From: JALNZU01 sp964463695
GTDB taxonomy: Bacteria > Bacteroidota > Bacteroidia > Bacteroidales > F082
Assembly: GCA_964463695.1 (NCBI GenBank)
Contig: CAYXCZ010000004.1
Span: 62,001 to 126,000, forward strand
DNA length: 64,000 nucleotides
Direction of reading: 5' to 3'
In this document: piece after piece, positions 1 through 9,500 of the stretch
How the letters are laid out: each line of letters starts with the position of its first letter
Position numbering within the stretch: the stretch's first letter is position 1
Notes under the pieces: generated by a model
Seen by the model: the letters and a program-made list of their open reading frames with translations, nothing else
Database searches by the model: none
What the model was told of the DNA's origin: nothing
Program-made: the position numbers and the translations under genes

Positions 1-1
1 C

Positions 2-2158
2 CTCAATTATGTTGATATGCAAAAAGCCGGCTTGCAGTTAACAGCCGAAGAAATATACAGTATCAACAATTCCAGTATCAAAGATGCTATCGTAGGTTTA
101 TCTAACGGACCAACTCCAAGTGGTTATGGCTGTACCGGAGAAATTGTCTCCGATCAGGGTTTGATGTTCACCAACCACCATTGCGGATATGATAACATAC
201 AAAAGCACAGCACTGTGGAACACGACTATCTGACAGATGGTTTTTGGGCTGCAAGTCTGGCCGAGGAACTTCCAAATCCCGATATGTCAGTTTCATTCCT
301 TATCAAAATGGCCGATGTTACCGACAGTGTTTTATCTGTTGTAAACGACACAATGAGTGTCCAGGATCGTTCAGCTGCTATCCGCAAAAAAACTGGTGAT
401 CTCCGTAAAGCCTGGAGTGAAGAAGGAAAATACAATGTGGTTGTAAAAAGTTTCTTCGAAGGAAACGAATACTATCTGTTTGTTTATGAAGTATATACCG
501 ATGTTCGCCTTGTTGGAGCTCCTCCTTCAGCTGTTGGAAAATTCGGAGGCGATACCGACAACTGGATGTGGCCACGTCACACGGGTGACTTCAGTATCTT
601 CAGGGTTTATACCGGTCCCGACGGTCGTCCTGCTGATTATAGCACCGAAAACATTCCCCTAAAACCTAAGCACCATCTTCCTGTGAGCCTCGATGGCGTT
701 GAAAAAGGTGATTTCACTATGATTTGGGGATTCCCCGGAAGTACCGACCGCTACCTTAGTTCTTTTGGTGTTGACTTCAACCTTGAAAAACAATATCCTG
801 CCATCATCGAACTTTTCGGTGACAAATTGGAAACCTGGAAAGAATTCATGGATGCTGATAAAAAAGTTAAAATTCAATATGCATCCAAACATGCAATGAC
901 AGCAAATTCATGGAAATACCTCATTGGACAAACACGCGGTCTTAAACGATTGAATGTAAAAGAGAAAAAAGAATTTCTTGAAAATGATTTCAGTGCATGG
1001 GTTGCTGCTGACGATGAACGGAGTAAAAAATATGGCGATGTGCTTTCAACCATGGCTAAAGGATATGAGCAAATGGGAGCAACCATTGAGCCTATGCTTT
1101 ATACCAACTTAGCCGGTATGGGTGGTGCTGAAATAATCGGTTTTGCAATGGAGTTCAACAGTTTGAAAGAGCTCTTAAAACCAATTGACAAAAAAGAGCT
1201 TCCTAAAGAAAAAGATATGGCAAAGAAAATGATTGCCGACCGTAAAGAGCAAGTTTCAACAACAATTACCGGACTTAAGGAAGCTGTAAAAGAACATTTT
1301 AAAGACTATTATGCTCCTGCTGATCAGAAAGTATTGCAGATAATGCTTGAAAAATATACTAAAAACCTTGCTGTTGAAATGCAGGCACCTGTTTTGGTTA
1401 AAATGCTTGATAAGCAAGATGGTAATATGGCAGCATTAGCAGCTGATCTGTTTGATAATTCGATGTTTTCCAGTGAAGCAAAAATAAACGCTTTCCTTGC
1501 GAAACCTGATCTCAAAACACTTGAGAAAGATCTGGCAATGCAGTTAGCTGATGGTTTTATGAGTAAAACTATGGAACTTGCCGGTGGTTTCAGGGCTGCA
1601 CAAGCATCACTCTCTCCGGCAAAGCGTCTTTTCGTTGACGGCTTACGCAAAATGCAACCTGAAAAAGTATTTTATCCAGATGCCAATTCAACAATGCGTA
1701 TGACTTACGGAAGCGTTCAGGATTATATTCCTGCGGATGCTGTTCACTTTGATTATGTTACAACCACAAACGGTATCATCGAGAAAGAAGACCCTTCCAA
1801 CGATGAATTTATTGTTCCGGCTTATTTGAAAGAATTGATCGAAAAGCAAGATTTTGGCCCTTACGGAGTAGATGGAAAACTCGTAACCTGTTTCCTTAGC
1901 ACAAATGATATTACCGGTGGTAACTCAGGAAGTCCTATCATGAATGGAAAAGGTGAATTGATAGGTTTGGCTTTCGATGGCAACTGGGAAGCCATGAGTG
2001 GCGATATCGCTTTCGAACCTGCACTTCAACGCACCATAAATGTCGACATCCGTTATGTTTTGTTTATTATTGATAAATATGCCGGTGCGACACGCCTCAT
2101 TGATGAGCTTACGATCAGAAAATCAGAACCTAAACCAATTCGTACAGAAGCTTTTTAA
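2..2158 (+). CDS. S46 family dipeptidyl-peptidase, DPP7-type (5' end cut by window edge)
   Basis: Secreted or periplasmic serine dipeptidyl-peptidase that removes dipeptides from peptide N-termini, a peptide-scavenging role in Bacteroidota. The reading frame is open to the window edge, so the Met at 17 is probably internal and the signal peptide lies outside. Visible catalytic elements, numbered from Met17: the TNHHCG histidine motif (about residue 54), the DNWMWPRHTGDF aspartate region (about 180), and the GGNSGSP serine motif near 640. The residue 18 positions after the catalytic Ser is Gly (FDGNWE). In this family Gly there goes with DPP7 (hydrophobic P1 preference) and Arg with DPP11 (acidic P1), so DPP7-type specificity is inferred. 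A strong terminator follows the stop. Confidence 0.93.
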   Translation, partial: LNYVDMQKAGLQLTAEEIYSINNSSIKDAIVGLSNGPTPSGYGCTGEIVSDQGLMFTNHHCGYDNIQKHSTVEHDYLTDGFWAASLAEELPNPDMSVSFLIKMADVTDSVLSVVNDTMSVQDRSAAIRKKTGDLRKAWSEEGKYNVVVKSFFEGNEYYLFVYEVYTDVRLVGAPPSAVGKFGGDTDNWMWPRHTGDFSIFRVYTGPDGRPADYSTENIPLKPKHHLPVSLDGVEKGDFTMIWGFPGSTDRYLSSFGVDFNLEKQYPAIIELFGDKLETWKEFMDADKKVKIQYASKHAMTANSWKYLIGQTRGLKRLNVKEKKEFLENDFSAWVAADDERSKKYGDVLSTMAKGYEQMGATIEPMLYTNLAGMGGAEIIGFAMEFNSLKELLKPIDKKELPKEKDMAKKMIADRKEQVSTTITGLKEAVKEHFKDYYAPADQKVLQIMLEKYTKNLAVEMQAPVLVKMLDKQDGNMAALAADLFDNSMFSSEAKINAFLAKPDLKTLEKDLAMQLADGFMSKTMELAGGFRAAQASLSPAKRLFVDGLRKMQPEKVFYPDANSTMRMTYGSVQDYIPADAVHFDYVTTTNGIIEKEDPSNDEFIVPAYLKELIEKQDFGPYGVDGKLVTCFLSTNDITGGNSGSPIMNGKGELIGLAFDGNWEAMSGDIAFEPALQRTINVDIRYVLFIIDKYAGATRLIDELTIRKSEPKPIRTEAF

Positions 2159-2199
2159 CTCCTGTCTTCAGATAAATCAAGGGTTAATCCAATGATAGT

Positions 2200-2235
2200 A
2201 GAAGGAGCACTGCAAACGGTGCTCCTTCTTTTTTT
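2200..2235 (+). terminator. Rho-independent terminator after the S46 peptidase
   Basis: An 11-bp perfect stem (AGAAGGAGCAC / GTGCTCCTTCT) with an 8-nt loop runs straight into seven T residues. It lies 42 nt after the peptidase stop codon and separates it from manA. Confidence 0.9.
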
Positions 2236-2262
2236 GAGTCCTTTTAACTGAAGATATTTCTG

Positions 2263-2270
2263 TATTTTTG
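2263..2270 (+). promoter_or_regulatory. Bacteroidetes -7 box upstream of manA
   Basis: TATTTTTG matches the Bacteroidetes -7 consensus TAnnTTTG and lies 20 nt before the manA ATG, after a terminator. A TTG occurs 26 nt upstream, wider than the usual ~19-21 nt, so only the -7 element is convincing. Confidence 0.6.
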
Positions 2271-2290
2271 CCGCTCAACACTTTGAAGTA

Positions 2291-3271
2291 ATGCAAACAC
2301 TTTACCCTTTTAAACTTACTCCACTCTTTAAAGAGAAAATCTGGGGCGGACAAAAAATAAGGCAGCAACTGAAAATGGATTTCGGTTTATTACCTAACTG
2401 TGGTGAGGCGTGGCTTCTTTCAGGAGTTGGAGGAAACCCTACCCTTGTCAATAATGGCTATCTGACAAGTAATGAACTCAACGAACTTGTGGAAGTTTTT
2501 ATGGGCGACCTCGTTGGCGACAAGGTGTATGAACGTTTTGGCGATCAGTTTCCAATCCTTGTAAAAGTGATCGACTCAAACGACTGGCTATCCATTCAGG
2601 TTCATCCTGATGATGCCCTGGCTCAGAAAAGAGGCGTGGGTTATGGCAAAACAGAAATGTGGTACGTGATGCAGGCTGATGCCGATGCCGAACTTATTTG
2701 TGGTTTCAATCAGGAAGTGGATGAGTTGATCTATCTTAGCTATCTTGAAAACAAAAAACTGAAAGACATCATGAACTTCGAGAAAGTTGAAAAAGGAGAT
2801 GTCTTTTTTATTCCTGCAGGTCGTGTTCACGCTCTCGGACCAGGCACCCTAATTGCTGAAATTCAACAATCCAGTGATACAACTTACCGCATTTATGATT
2901 GGGACCGTGTTGATCAGGCCGGAAACAGTCGCGATTTGCACACCGAAGAAGCACTGGAAGCCATCGATTATGCGATGCATAGCAACTATAAGACTCCCTA
3001 TCTGCGTAGCGAAAATTCCACCGAAAACCTTATAAAGTCACCTTTTTTTACTACCAACATCCTTAAAATCAGTGCTGGCATTAAAAAAGATTATTCAGAA
3101 CTCGATTCGTTCGTTATCCTATTCTGTACAGAAGGTGGTTTAAAAATCGAATGGGAAGACCAGAATTACACGTTGGTAGCCGGTGAAGTGATTTTGTTAC
3201 CCAATGTGATCGAAAATATCACACTTCTCCCCGATCCAAATGCCATCATCCTTGAAGTTTATATTGAGTAA
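2291..3271 (+). CDS. manA: Mannose-6-phosphate isomerase, class I (ManA-like)
   Basis: Cytoplasmic zinc enzyme interconverting mannose-6-phosphate and fructose-6-phosphate, linking glycolysis to GDP-mannose and glycan synthesis. The 326-aa protein is close to the short bacterial class I length. It shows the N-terminal FKEKIWGG motif, the zinc-ligand motif QVHPDD near residue 103, the conserved TEMWYV near 120, and a second histidine motif GRVHALG near 180, followed by a C-terminal jelly-roll half. The ATG at 2291 has a -7 promoter box 20 nt upstream. The next gene starts 76 nt downstream on the same strand; whether it is co-transcribed is unclear. Confidence 0.93.
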   Translation: MQTLYPFKLTPLFKEKIWGGQKIRQQLKMDFGLLPNCGEAWLLSGVGGNPTLVNNGYLTSNELNELVEVFMGDLVGDKVYERFGDQFPILVKVIDSNDWLSIQVHPDDALAQKRGVGYGKTEMWYVMQADADAELICGFNQEVDELIYLSYLENKKLKDIMNFEKVEKGDVFFIPAGRVHALGPGTLIAEIQQSSDTTYRIYDWDRVDQAGNSRDLHTEEALEAIDYAMHSNYKTPYLRSENSTENLIKSPFFTTNILKISAGIKKDYSELDSFVILFCTEGGLKIEWEDQNYTLVAGEVILLPNVIENITLLPDPNAIILEVYIE

Positions 3272-3347
3272 GTGTGCAACCAAACTCAGATTACGGTTGT
3301 CTAAAAAGTAATCCCAAAAAGAGATTATAATTGCTAAATCCATTTTC

Positions 3348-3845
3348 ATGAAAAACCTATTTTTATTGCTGCTGTTGGGTTTGCTGAGCCTGAATATTTC
3401 AGCACAGGAATCCTCTCTACCTAAAGTGATGCTTAAAACGCTTGACGGACAAAGCTTTAATACATCGGGTATCTCCAATGATGGAAAACCCATTATCATC
3501 AGTTTCTGGGCATTATGGTGCAAACCATGCCAAAAAGAACTCGATGCTTTCAACGAATCATACGAGGAGTGGCAAAAAGAAACAGGAGTGAAAATTTATG
3601 CTGTGTCAATTGACGATTCCCGCTCAACAGCACGGGTAGCCCCACTTGTTAAAGGAAAGGGATGGGAGTTTGAGGTATTGCTCGATCCCAATGGTGACTT
3701 TAAAAGAGCCATGAACGTAAATATGATTCCTCATACATTTTTACTCGATGGAAATGGTAAAATCATTTCTCAGCATACTTCATATTTCGAAGGTGCTGAA
3801 TTAGAGCTGTATGAAAAAGTCAAGAAACTGGCAGCCAAAAAATAA
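3348..3845 (+). CDS. TlpA-family thioredoxin-like protein, exported
   Basis: Predicted periplasmic thiol-disulfide oxidoreductase of 165 aa. Residues 1-19 form a signal peptide (Lys, then a Leu-rich core, ending SAQ). A thioredoxin fold follows with the active site WCKPC (Cys58 and Cys61) and a cis-Pro region MIPHTF near residue 127. It heads a same-strand cluster with a DUF6029 barrel protein (37-nt gap) and an Omp28-like lipoprotein that also carries a CxxC motif. The three probably act together in the envelope, with TlpA as candidate redox partner of the Omp28-like protein (inference). Confidence 0.9.
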   Translation: MKNLFLLLLLGLLSLNISAQESSLPKVMLKTLDGQSFNTSGISNDGKPIIISFWALWCKPCQKELDAFNESYEEWQKETGVKIYAVSIDDSRSTARVAPLVKGKGWEFEVLLDPNGDFKRAMNVNMIPHTFLLDGNGKIISQHTSYFEGAELELYEKVKKLAAKK

Positions 3846-3882
3846 GCTTTTCTTTTAAATTTTTTTTAGCAACACAATTGCA

Positions 3883-5550
3883 ATGAGAAAACTGTTAATC
3901 ATCATTCTGGGTATTTTTTGTTTATCAACACTTCATGCTCAGGACCTTTTTAACAACGCCACCGTCAACGGCAGCTTCCAGACCGACGTCCAGTTCTACA
4001 GGCCTGATGCAACTATTGGAATTTATGATTCTACAATAGCAGGACGTAAAATTGGAATCAATGGCTTTGGAAACATGATATTTACGCTTGGTAAGTTCAA
4101 AGCGGGGATGCGCTATGAAGCATTTATGACACCAATTGCAGGGTTCGACCCACGCCAGGAAGGCAATGGCTTCCCCTATTTATGGGCATCATATACCAGT
4201 GACCTCATTGAGATTACAGCCGGAAATTTTTACGAACAGTTTGGCAATGGTCTGATTTTCAGAACCTACGAAGAGTGGACATTGGGTTACGATAATTCGA
4301 TGAATGGGATGCGGGTAGTCATTTATCCGATGAAAGGGCTTACACTAAAAGGTGTTTATGGTAGTCAACGTTTCTTTTGGCAAAAATATGAACGCAATAA
4401 CAGAGGTATTGTAAGAGGTGCTGATGCTGATTTGAATCTGAATGATGCTGTAGCCGGATGGGAATCTGCTCCTTTGCGACTCACTATTGGAGCAAGCGCG
4501 GTAAGCAAATATCAGCGTGATGCAGATCCAATTTATAACTTACCTGAAAATGTTGGAGCTTTTTCGGGAAGAGTGAATCTGGGTGCAGGCAACTTTAATT
4601 TCATGACTGAATATGCCTATAAAATTAACGATCCTTCTGCGCTGAATAATTTCATTTATCATGAAGGGCAAGCTATCCTTAGTTCATTATCCTATTCCCA
4701 AAAAGGCTTAGGAGTGGTTCTTCAACTCAAACGGGTAGATAATATGAGTTTTAAATCCGATCGTGCTATTTCAGCCAACGCATTGGATATCAATTTTTTA
4801 CCTCCTATCAACAGAACGCATGCCTATAGCCTGACAGCAAAATATCCGTATGCAACTCAACCTAACGGTGAAATGGGGTTACAATTTCAGGTAAACTACA
4901 AGATTCCAAAAGGGAGTTTATTAGGTGGAAAATACGGGACAGGTATTGCATTCAATTATAGTCAGGTGAACGACATCGTAAGAAATCAGGTAAACGACAC
5001 TACGGCAATAGGACAAGAAGGTACATTAGGATATACCACTGATTTCTTCAAGGTCTCGGATCATATTTTCTTTCGTGACATCAATTTTGAAATCGACAAA
5101 AGAATCAACAGTAAACTGAAAGCTATGGTGCAATATATGAACCTGTTGTATGATATAGCTACCATTGAAGGACACACAGGTGAACCTGCAGTTGAAGCAC
5201 ATCTTGCAGTTGCCGATGTTACTTATAAACTCAGTAGCAGAAATGCCTTACGTGTCGAAGCTCAGGGTTTATGGACCAAACAGGACGAAGGTGACTGGGC
5301 TGCTCTTATGGCTGAATATACCATCGCTCCCAAATGGTTTGTTGCTGTTGCTGATCAATACAACTATGGAAACCCTGTGAAAGACCACCGTAACCATTAC
5401 TACACAGTTTCAGCCGGTTATACACGCGAGTCAACCCGACTTGCTCTTACCTTTGGCCGTCAAAGCGAAGGAGTGGTTTGCATTGGTGGTGTATGTCGGC
5501 AGGTTCCTGCTTCCAGTGGGTTGACACTTACCCTTTCGACTAATTTTTAA
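3883..5550 (+). CDS. DUF6029-type outer-membrane beta-barrel protein
   Basis: 555-aa exported protein of unknown function. The signal peptide is residues 1-19 (ending LHAQ). The rest is rich in alternating hydrophobic/polar beta-strands and ends in a terminal Phe (STNF), as expected of an outer-membrane barrel. The stretch GNFYEQFGNGLIFRTYEE is what I associate with DUF6029. It lies 37 nt after tlpA and 11 nt before the Omp28 gene, so the three are likely one transcription unit. The family assignment is from memory of a recurring Bacteroidota arrangement and was not searched. Confidence 0.8.
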   Translation: MRKLLIIILGIFCLSTLHAQDLFNNATVNGSFQTDVQFYRPDATIGIYDSTIAGRKIGINGFGNMIFTLGKFKAGMRYEAFMTPIAGFDPRQEGNGFPYLWASYTSDLIEITAGNFYEQFGNGLIFRTYEEWTLGYDNSMNGMRVVIYPMKGLTLKGVYGSQRFFWQKYERNNRGIVRGADADLNLNDAVAGWESAPLRLTIGASAVSKYQRDADPIYNLPENVGAFSGRVNLGAGNFNFMTEYAYKINDPSALNNFIYHEGQAILSSLSYSQKGLGVVLQLKRVDNMSFKSDRAISANALDINFLPPINRTHAYSLTAKYPYATQPNGEMGLQFQVNYKIPKGSLLGGKYGTGIAFNYSQVNDIVRNQVNDTTAIGQEGTLGYTTDFFKVSDHIFFRDINFEIDKRINSKLKAMVQYMNLLYDIATIEGHTGEPAVEAHLAVADVTYKLSSRNALRVEAQGLWTKQDEGDWAALMAEYTIAPKWFVAVADQYNYGNPVKDHRNHYYTVSAGYTRESTRLALTFGRQSEGVVCIGGVCRQVPASSGLTLTLSTNF

Positions 5551-5561
5551 TAGCTGAAAAA

Positions 5562-6407
5562 ATGAAAAAGACTCATAATTTCTTTGTTGCTATATTGCTG
5601 TTTGGTATCCTTTTTTCTGGTTGTGACAAAATTGAGCCTCCCTATAAAGAAGGTGGAAATAATGGAACAGAAGAGTTAACACGAAAGGTTCTGCTTGAAG
5701 ACTACACCGGACATACCTGCGTGAATTGTCCGACTGCAGCCAAAAAAGGACTTGAACTGGTCGATTTATATGATGGTAAACTTATCATGATGGCAGTTCA
5801 TGCCGGTTATTTTGCTGATCCCAAAGCAGCCCCATTCGACAACGACTACCGCACTCCAGCTGGCACAGCCTGGGATGGGTTTTTCGGCATGTCGGCAGCT
5901 GGTAACCCTATCGGTATGATTAACAGGCAACAATCGCAGGGTGTTTATACCGTTGAAAATGGCGACTGGGGAACAGGTGTTGCAGCAGTTATAGCTGACC
6001 CTGCAAGTATTAAAATTGGTATCAACACCACTTATAACGCTGCAAACCGTAATCTTGGAGTAACACTAACAACAACAGCGCTGCTTGCAATTGAGCCAGC
6101 TTTAAAAATTGTTGCCTGTATTGTGGAAGATAGCATTGTGAGCGCCCAGCGCAACAACGATGCCACTATTGGCGGAGCAACAATCACCGATTATGTGCAC
6201 AGACACATGCTGCGCGAAAACGTAAATGGCACCTGGGGTGAAGAATTAGCTGCTGCAGGACAAGCAACTGCTGGTGCTGTTTTCACGAAAAACTATTCCC
6301 TTTCTCTCAACAGCACCTACAATGCTGATCACGTGTCCATTATTGTTTTTGTTTACAACGCACTCACCAATGAGATTCTTCAGGTTGAAGAAAAACATAT
6401 CGATTAA
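5562..6407 (+). CDS. Omp28-related outer membrane lipoprotein
   Basis: 281-aa lipoprotein. A signal peptide with a lipobox-like FSGC places the lipidated Cys at residue 21. A thioredoxin-like segment LLEDYTGHTCVNCP follows (Cys53 and Cys56), then a beta-rich C-terminal half typical of Omp28-related proteins. Its place behind TlpA and a barrel protein suggests an envelope complex. The 3' end of this gene and its downstream flank recur in direct orientation at about 28.98-29.20 kb (see the pseudogene entry), so a paralogue or duplicate once existed there. Confidence 0.87.
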   Translation: MKKTHNFFVAILLFGILFSGCDKIEPPYKEGGNNGTEELTRKVLLEDYTGHTCVNCPTAAKKGLELVDLYDGKLIMMAVHAGYFADPKAAPFDNDYRTPAGTAWDGFFGMSAAGNPIGMINRQQSQGVYTVENGDWGTGVAAVIADPASIKIGINTTYNAANRNLGVTLTTTALLAIEPALKIVACIVEDSIVSAQRNNDATIGGATITDYVHRHMLRENVNGTWGEELAAAGQATAGAVFTKNYSLSLNSTYNADHVSIIVFVYNALTNEILQVEEKHID

Positions 6408-6513
6408 GCGTTATGGTGTGAATGAGGCTTTTTAAGAAGCATCAATGTTCAGAAGTGTTTTCTTATCACAGTAGATTCTTTACTGGAGTCCTGCTTTTAC
6501 AGGTGCTGATCTG
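6289..6513 (+). repeat. Direct repeat, copy 1 (omp28 3' end and flank)
   Basis: This segment pairs with 28979-29201 at a nearly constant offset of 22690-22688 nt. The last ~100 coding bases (6306-6407) differ at only 6-7 positions by eye. The next ~65 nt are about 80% alike, and similarity fades toward a final shared ACAGG..CTGAT block. The two copies bracket all three giant minus-strand genes and the insertion sequence. Confidence 0.88.
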
Positions 6514-6589
6514 TAAGTATTTGTTGTTTACATCATACTCTCATGAAAAATCAGCACCCTGACCTCGTATTCTCTTTTGACAAACTCTT

Positions 6590-9500
6590 CTATTTGGCAA
6601 GCATTATTGTTCCTCTTTCCACTATTAGTTGATCTTTTGATTCAAAAGTTATCTGATAAATATATGTGCCTGCTCCACGCAAATCATCGTTGTTCAACAT
6701 CAGGTTATGTGTGCCCTGTAGTTGATGTTCATTTATCAAAAGCTTCACTTCTTGCCCCAGATAGTTGAAAACGTTCACTTTAACATGTCCTGATTCCGGC
6801 AACGTGTATTGAATAGTCGTCAAATCTCTGAAAGGATTTGGAAATATACCGTGGAGCAACTCTCGTTTGCTATCAAGAACCGGGACCGGTGATGTTTCAA
6901 TATAATTTGCCTTCAAAACAACATCATTCAGGACTATGGCGGATTTATCGGAAAACTCTGTTCCCGAAAGTAGCTCAAGATAGGAAGTGCCTTCTTTTAT
7001 ATCTTTCAAAATCTTGATCTTAAGTGCAAAAAACTCATCGTTTTCATTGAATGGTTTTCCGTTTTCATCCATCCATGCAATCTTTACAATTCCTTTTTTG
7101 CTGTCAATAGTGTAGATTTCTATTCCAATAACATCAACTACTTCCAAAATAGCTGGGTCATAACGCATGCTGATTGAAGCCGCTGCGAGTTCTGTGTTTT
7201 GTTTTAGTCTGACTGGTATTATGAGTTCATCGTTGACTTTTCTTGTTGTAACTCCTTCAAAACTTATTGCAGATTTGAGCTTCGTCTGATTTAATACATC
7301 ATAGGAAACATTTACATCACCTGTTGCTACCAGATACATGTGGAAAATAGTTGTCTCGCTTTCAATCTCCGGCAGTGCTGCTTCATAATAAACGGAAGAC
7401 ACATCCGAGGTTGCTGTATAAGTCCCGCTTGGATTAAAAAGAATATCCGGTGCATTTGGGTAAACTATTTCATCTATTACATTCACTTTTTTACCTGCAA
7501 TCTGGAAGTTATGTCTTCCTCCGGGAAAAGGTATTGTAAGTGGATTATTTACCGATCTGTATAGTAAAACAAGTGCATCCAAAGAGGTGATACTTGAACT
7601 GTTATTGGCATCGGCCACTTGGTTAAAAAATGGCGTATATCCTTCCATCCCGTTCGGACTAATCCATGGGAAGATGCTCAAAACAGGGTTTTGAATTCCC
7701 ATATAACTTACAACTAGGGCATCGAGTGCAGTTACACCTCCATAGTTATTCCATGTCCAGGTTGAACCAACTAAATTGTCTGTCGTTTGTTCCCACACTC
7801 GCATGGTATAGCTTTTTCCTGTTTCCAGTCCGTTAAAGTTATAGGGTATGCCTGTTGTGATTTGCTGTGATGTACCAACTGGTATCAACCCATCGAAGAG
7901 CTGGGTGTAAAAAGCTCCTTCTGAATAGGGTGTTGGAACGGGAGTTTCATATGGATTGAAAAAGGCAAGTTTACCGGTGATTGTGTTAAGTGTATTAAAA
8001 TTGGCTGTAATTACTTGATTACATCCTGTGAAGGTTAAACTAAACGTTGCATTCGTTGATACAACTTCACCAATACTATTCGTCCAGTTCACAAAAGCCC
8101 AACCGTTTGCCGGCACTGCATCCAATACGACTATTTGACCAATCTGTGGTGTTCCTGTGTAACTTACGGTGCCTCCCTGCATTGGATTTGCAATCAAAGA
8201 AAGTACGGAAGGATTAACAACCATTTCAATTGTATTGGATGTGGCTGGGTTTCCGGTGACGCAAGTCAGCGAAGAGGTCATAACAACCTGTATCAGGTCG
8301 CTGTTCCCAGGTGTATAAGCGAAGGTGTTGTTATTGGTTCCTGCATTTTGTCCGTTGACTTTCCATTGGTAAACGGGTGATGAGCCGCCGTTTTCGGGGA
8401 AGGCGGTGTAGGTGACGGAAGTGCCCTGGCAAACACTGTTTTGCGATGCTGTGATGCTTACACTTGCTGCAAGGTTGTTGCTTACAATCATGGAAATGAC
8501 ATTGGATGTGGCTGGGTTTCCGGTGACGCAAGTCAGCGAAGAGGTCATGACAACCTGTACCTGATCACCATTCAAAGGTGAATAATTGAAAGTGCTGTTA
8601 TTGGTTCCTGCATTTTGTCCGTTGACTTTCCATTGGTAAGCGGGTGTTGAGCCGCCGTTTTCGGGGAAGGCGGTGTAGGTGACGGAAGTGCCCTGGCAAA
8701 CACTGTTTTGCGATGCTGTGATGCTTACACTTGCTGCAAGGTTGTTGCTTACAATCATGGAAATGACATTGGATGTGGCTGGGTTTCCGGTGACGCAAGT
8801 CAGCGAAGAGGTCATNNNNNNNNNNNNNNNNNNNNNNNNNNNNNNNNNNNNNNNNNNNNNNNNNNNNNNNNNNNNNNNNNNNNNNNNNNNNNNNNNNNNN
8901 NNNNNNNNNNNNNNNGGGTTTCCGGTGACGCAAGTCAGCGAAGAGGTCATAACGACCTGTATCTGGTCGCCGTCTGTAGGTGCATAGGCGAAGGTGCTGT
9001 TGTTGGTTCCTGCATTTTGTCCGTTGACTTTCCATTGGTAAGCGGGTGTTGAACCGCCGTTTTCGGGGAAGGCGGTGTAGGTGACGGGGGTGCCCTGGCA
9101 AACACTGGTTTGTGTTGATGTGATGCTTACTGAAGATTGCAAATTGGCATTCACTGTTATAGCAACACTATTAGATGTAGCTGGACTTCCTGATGTACAC
9201 GTCAAAGAAGAGGTCATTACTACTTTTATCAGATCGCCATTCAAAGGCTCATAATTGTAGGAGGCAGCATTTGTTCCAACAGCAAGGTTGTTTACTAACC
9301 ATTGATAAATTGGTGCACTGCCACTATTTGTTGGTGTTGCAGTAAATGTTACATTTGTTCCCTGGCAAACAGGATTTTGTCCGGCAACTACTACTACTGA
9401 AACTGCTTGATTCGGTTCTTCTGTGACAGTAACTGTACCATTCATCGCTACTGTTCCTGCTCCATTTGTTGCTGAAACGGTATAAGCTCCTGCAGTAAGG

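Noticed and set aside
17..19. Met at 17 as the true start of the S46 peptidase
   Set aside because: The frame is open to the window edge, and family members have a signal peptide and conserved residues before this point.
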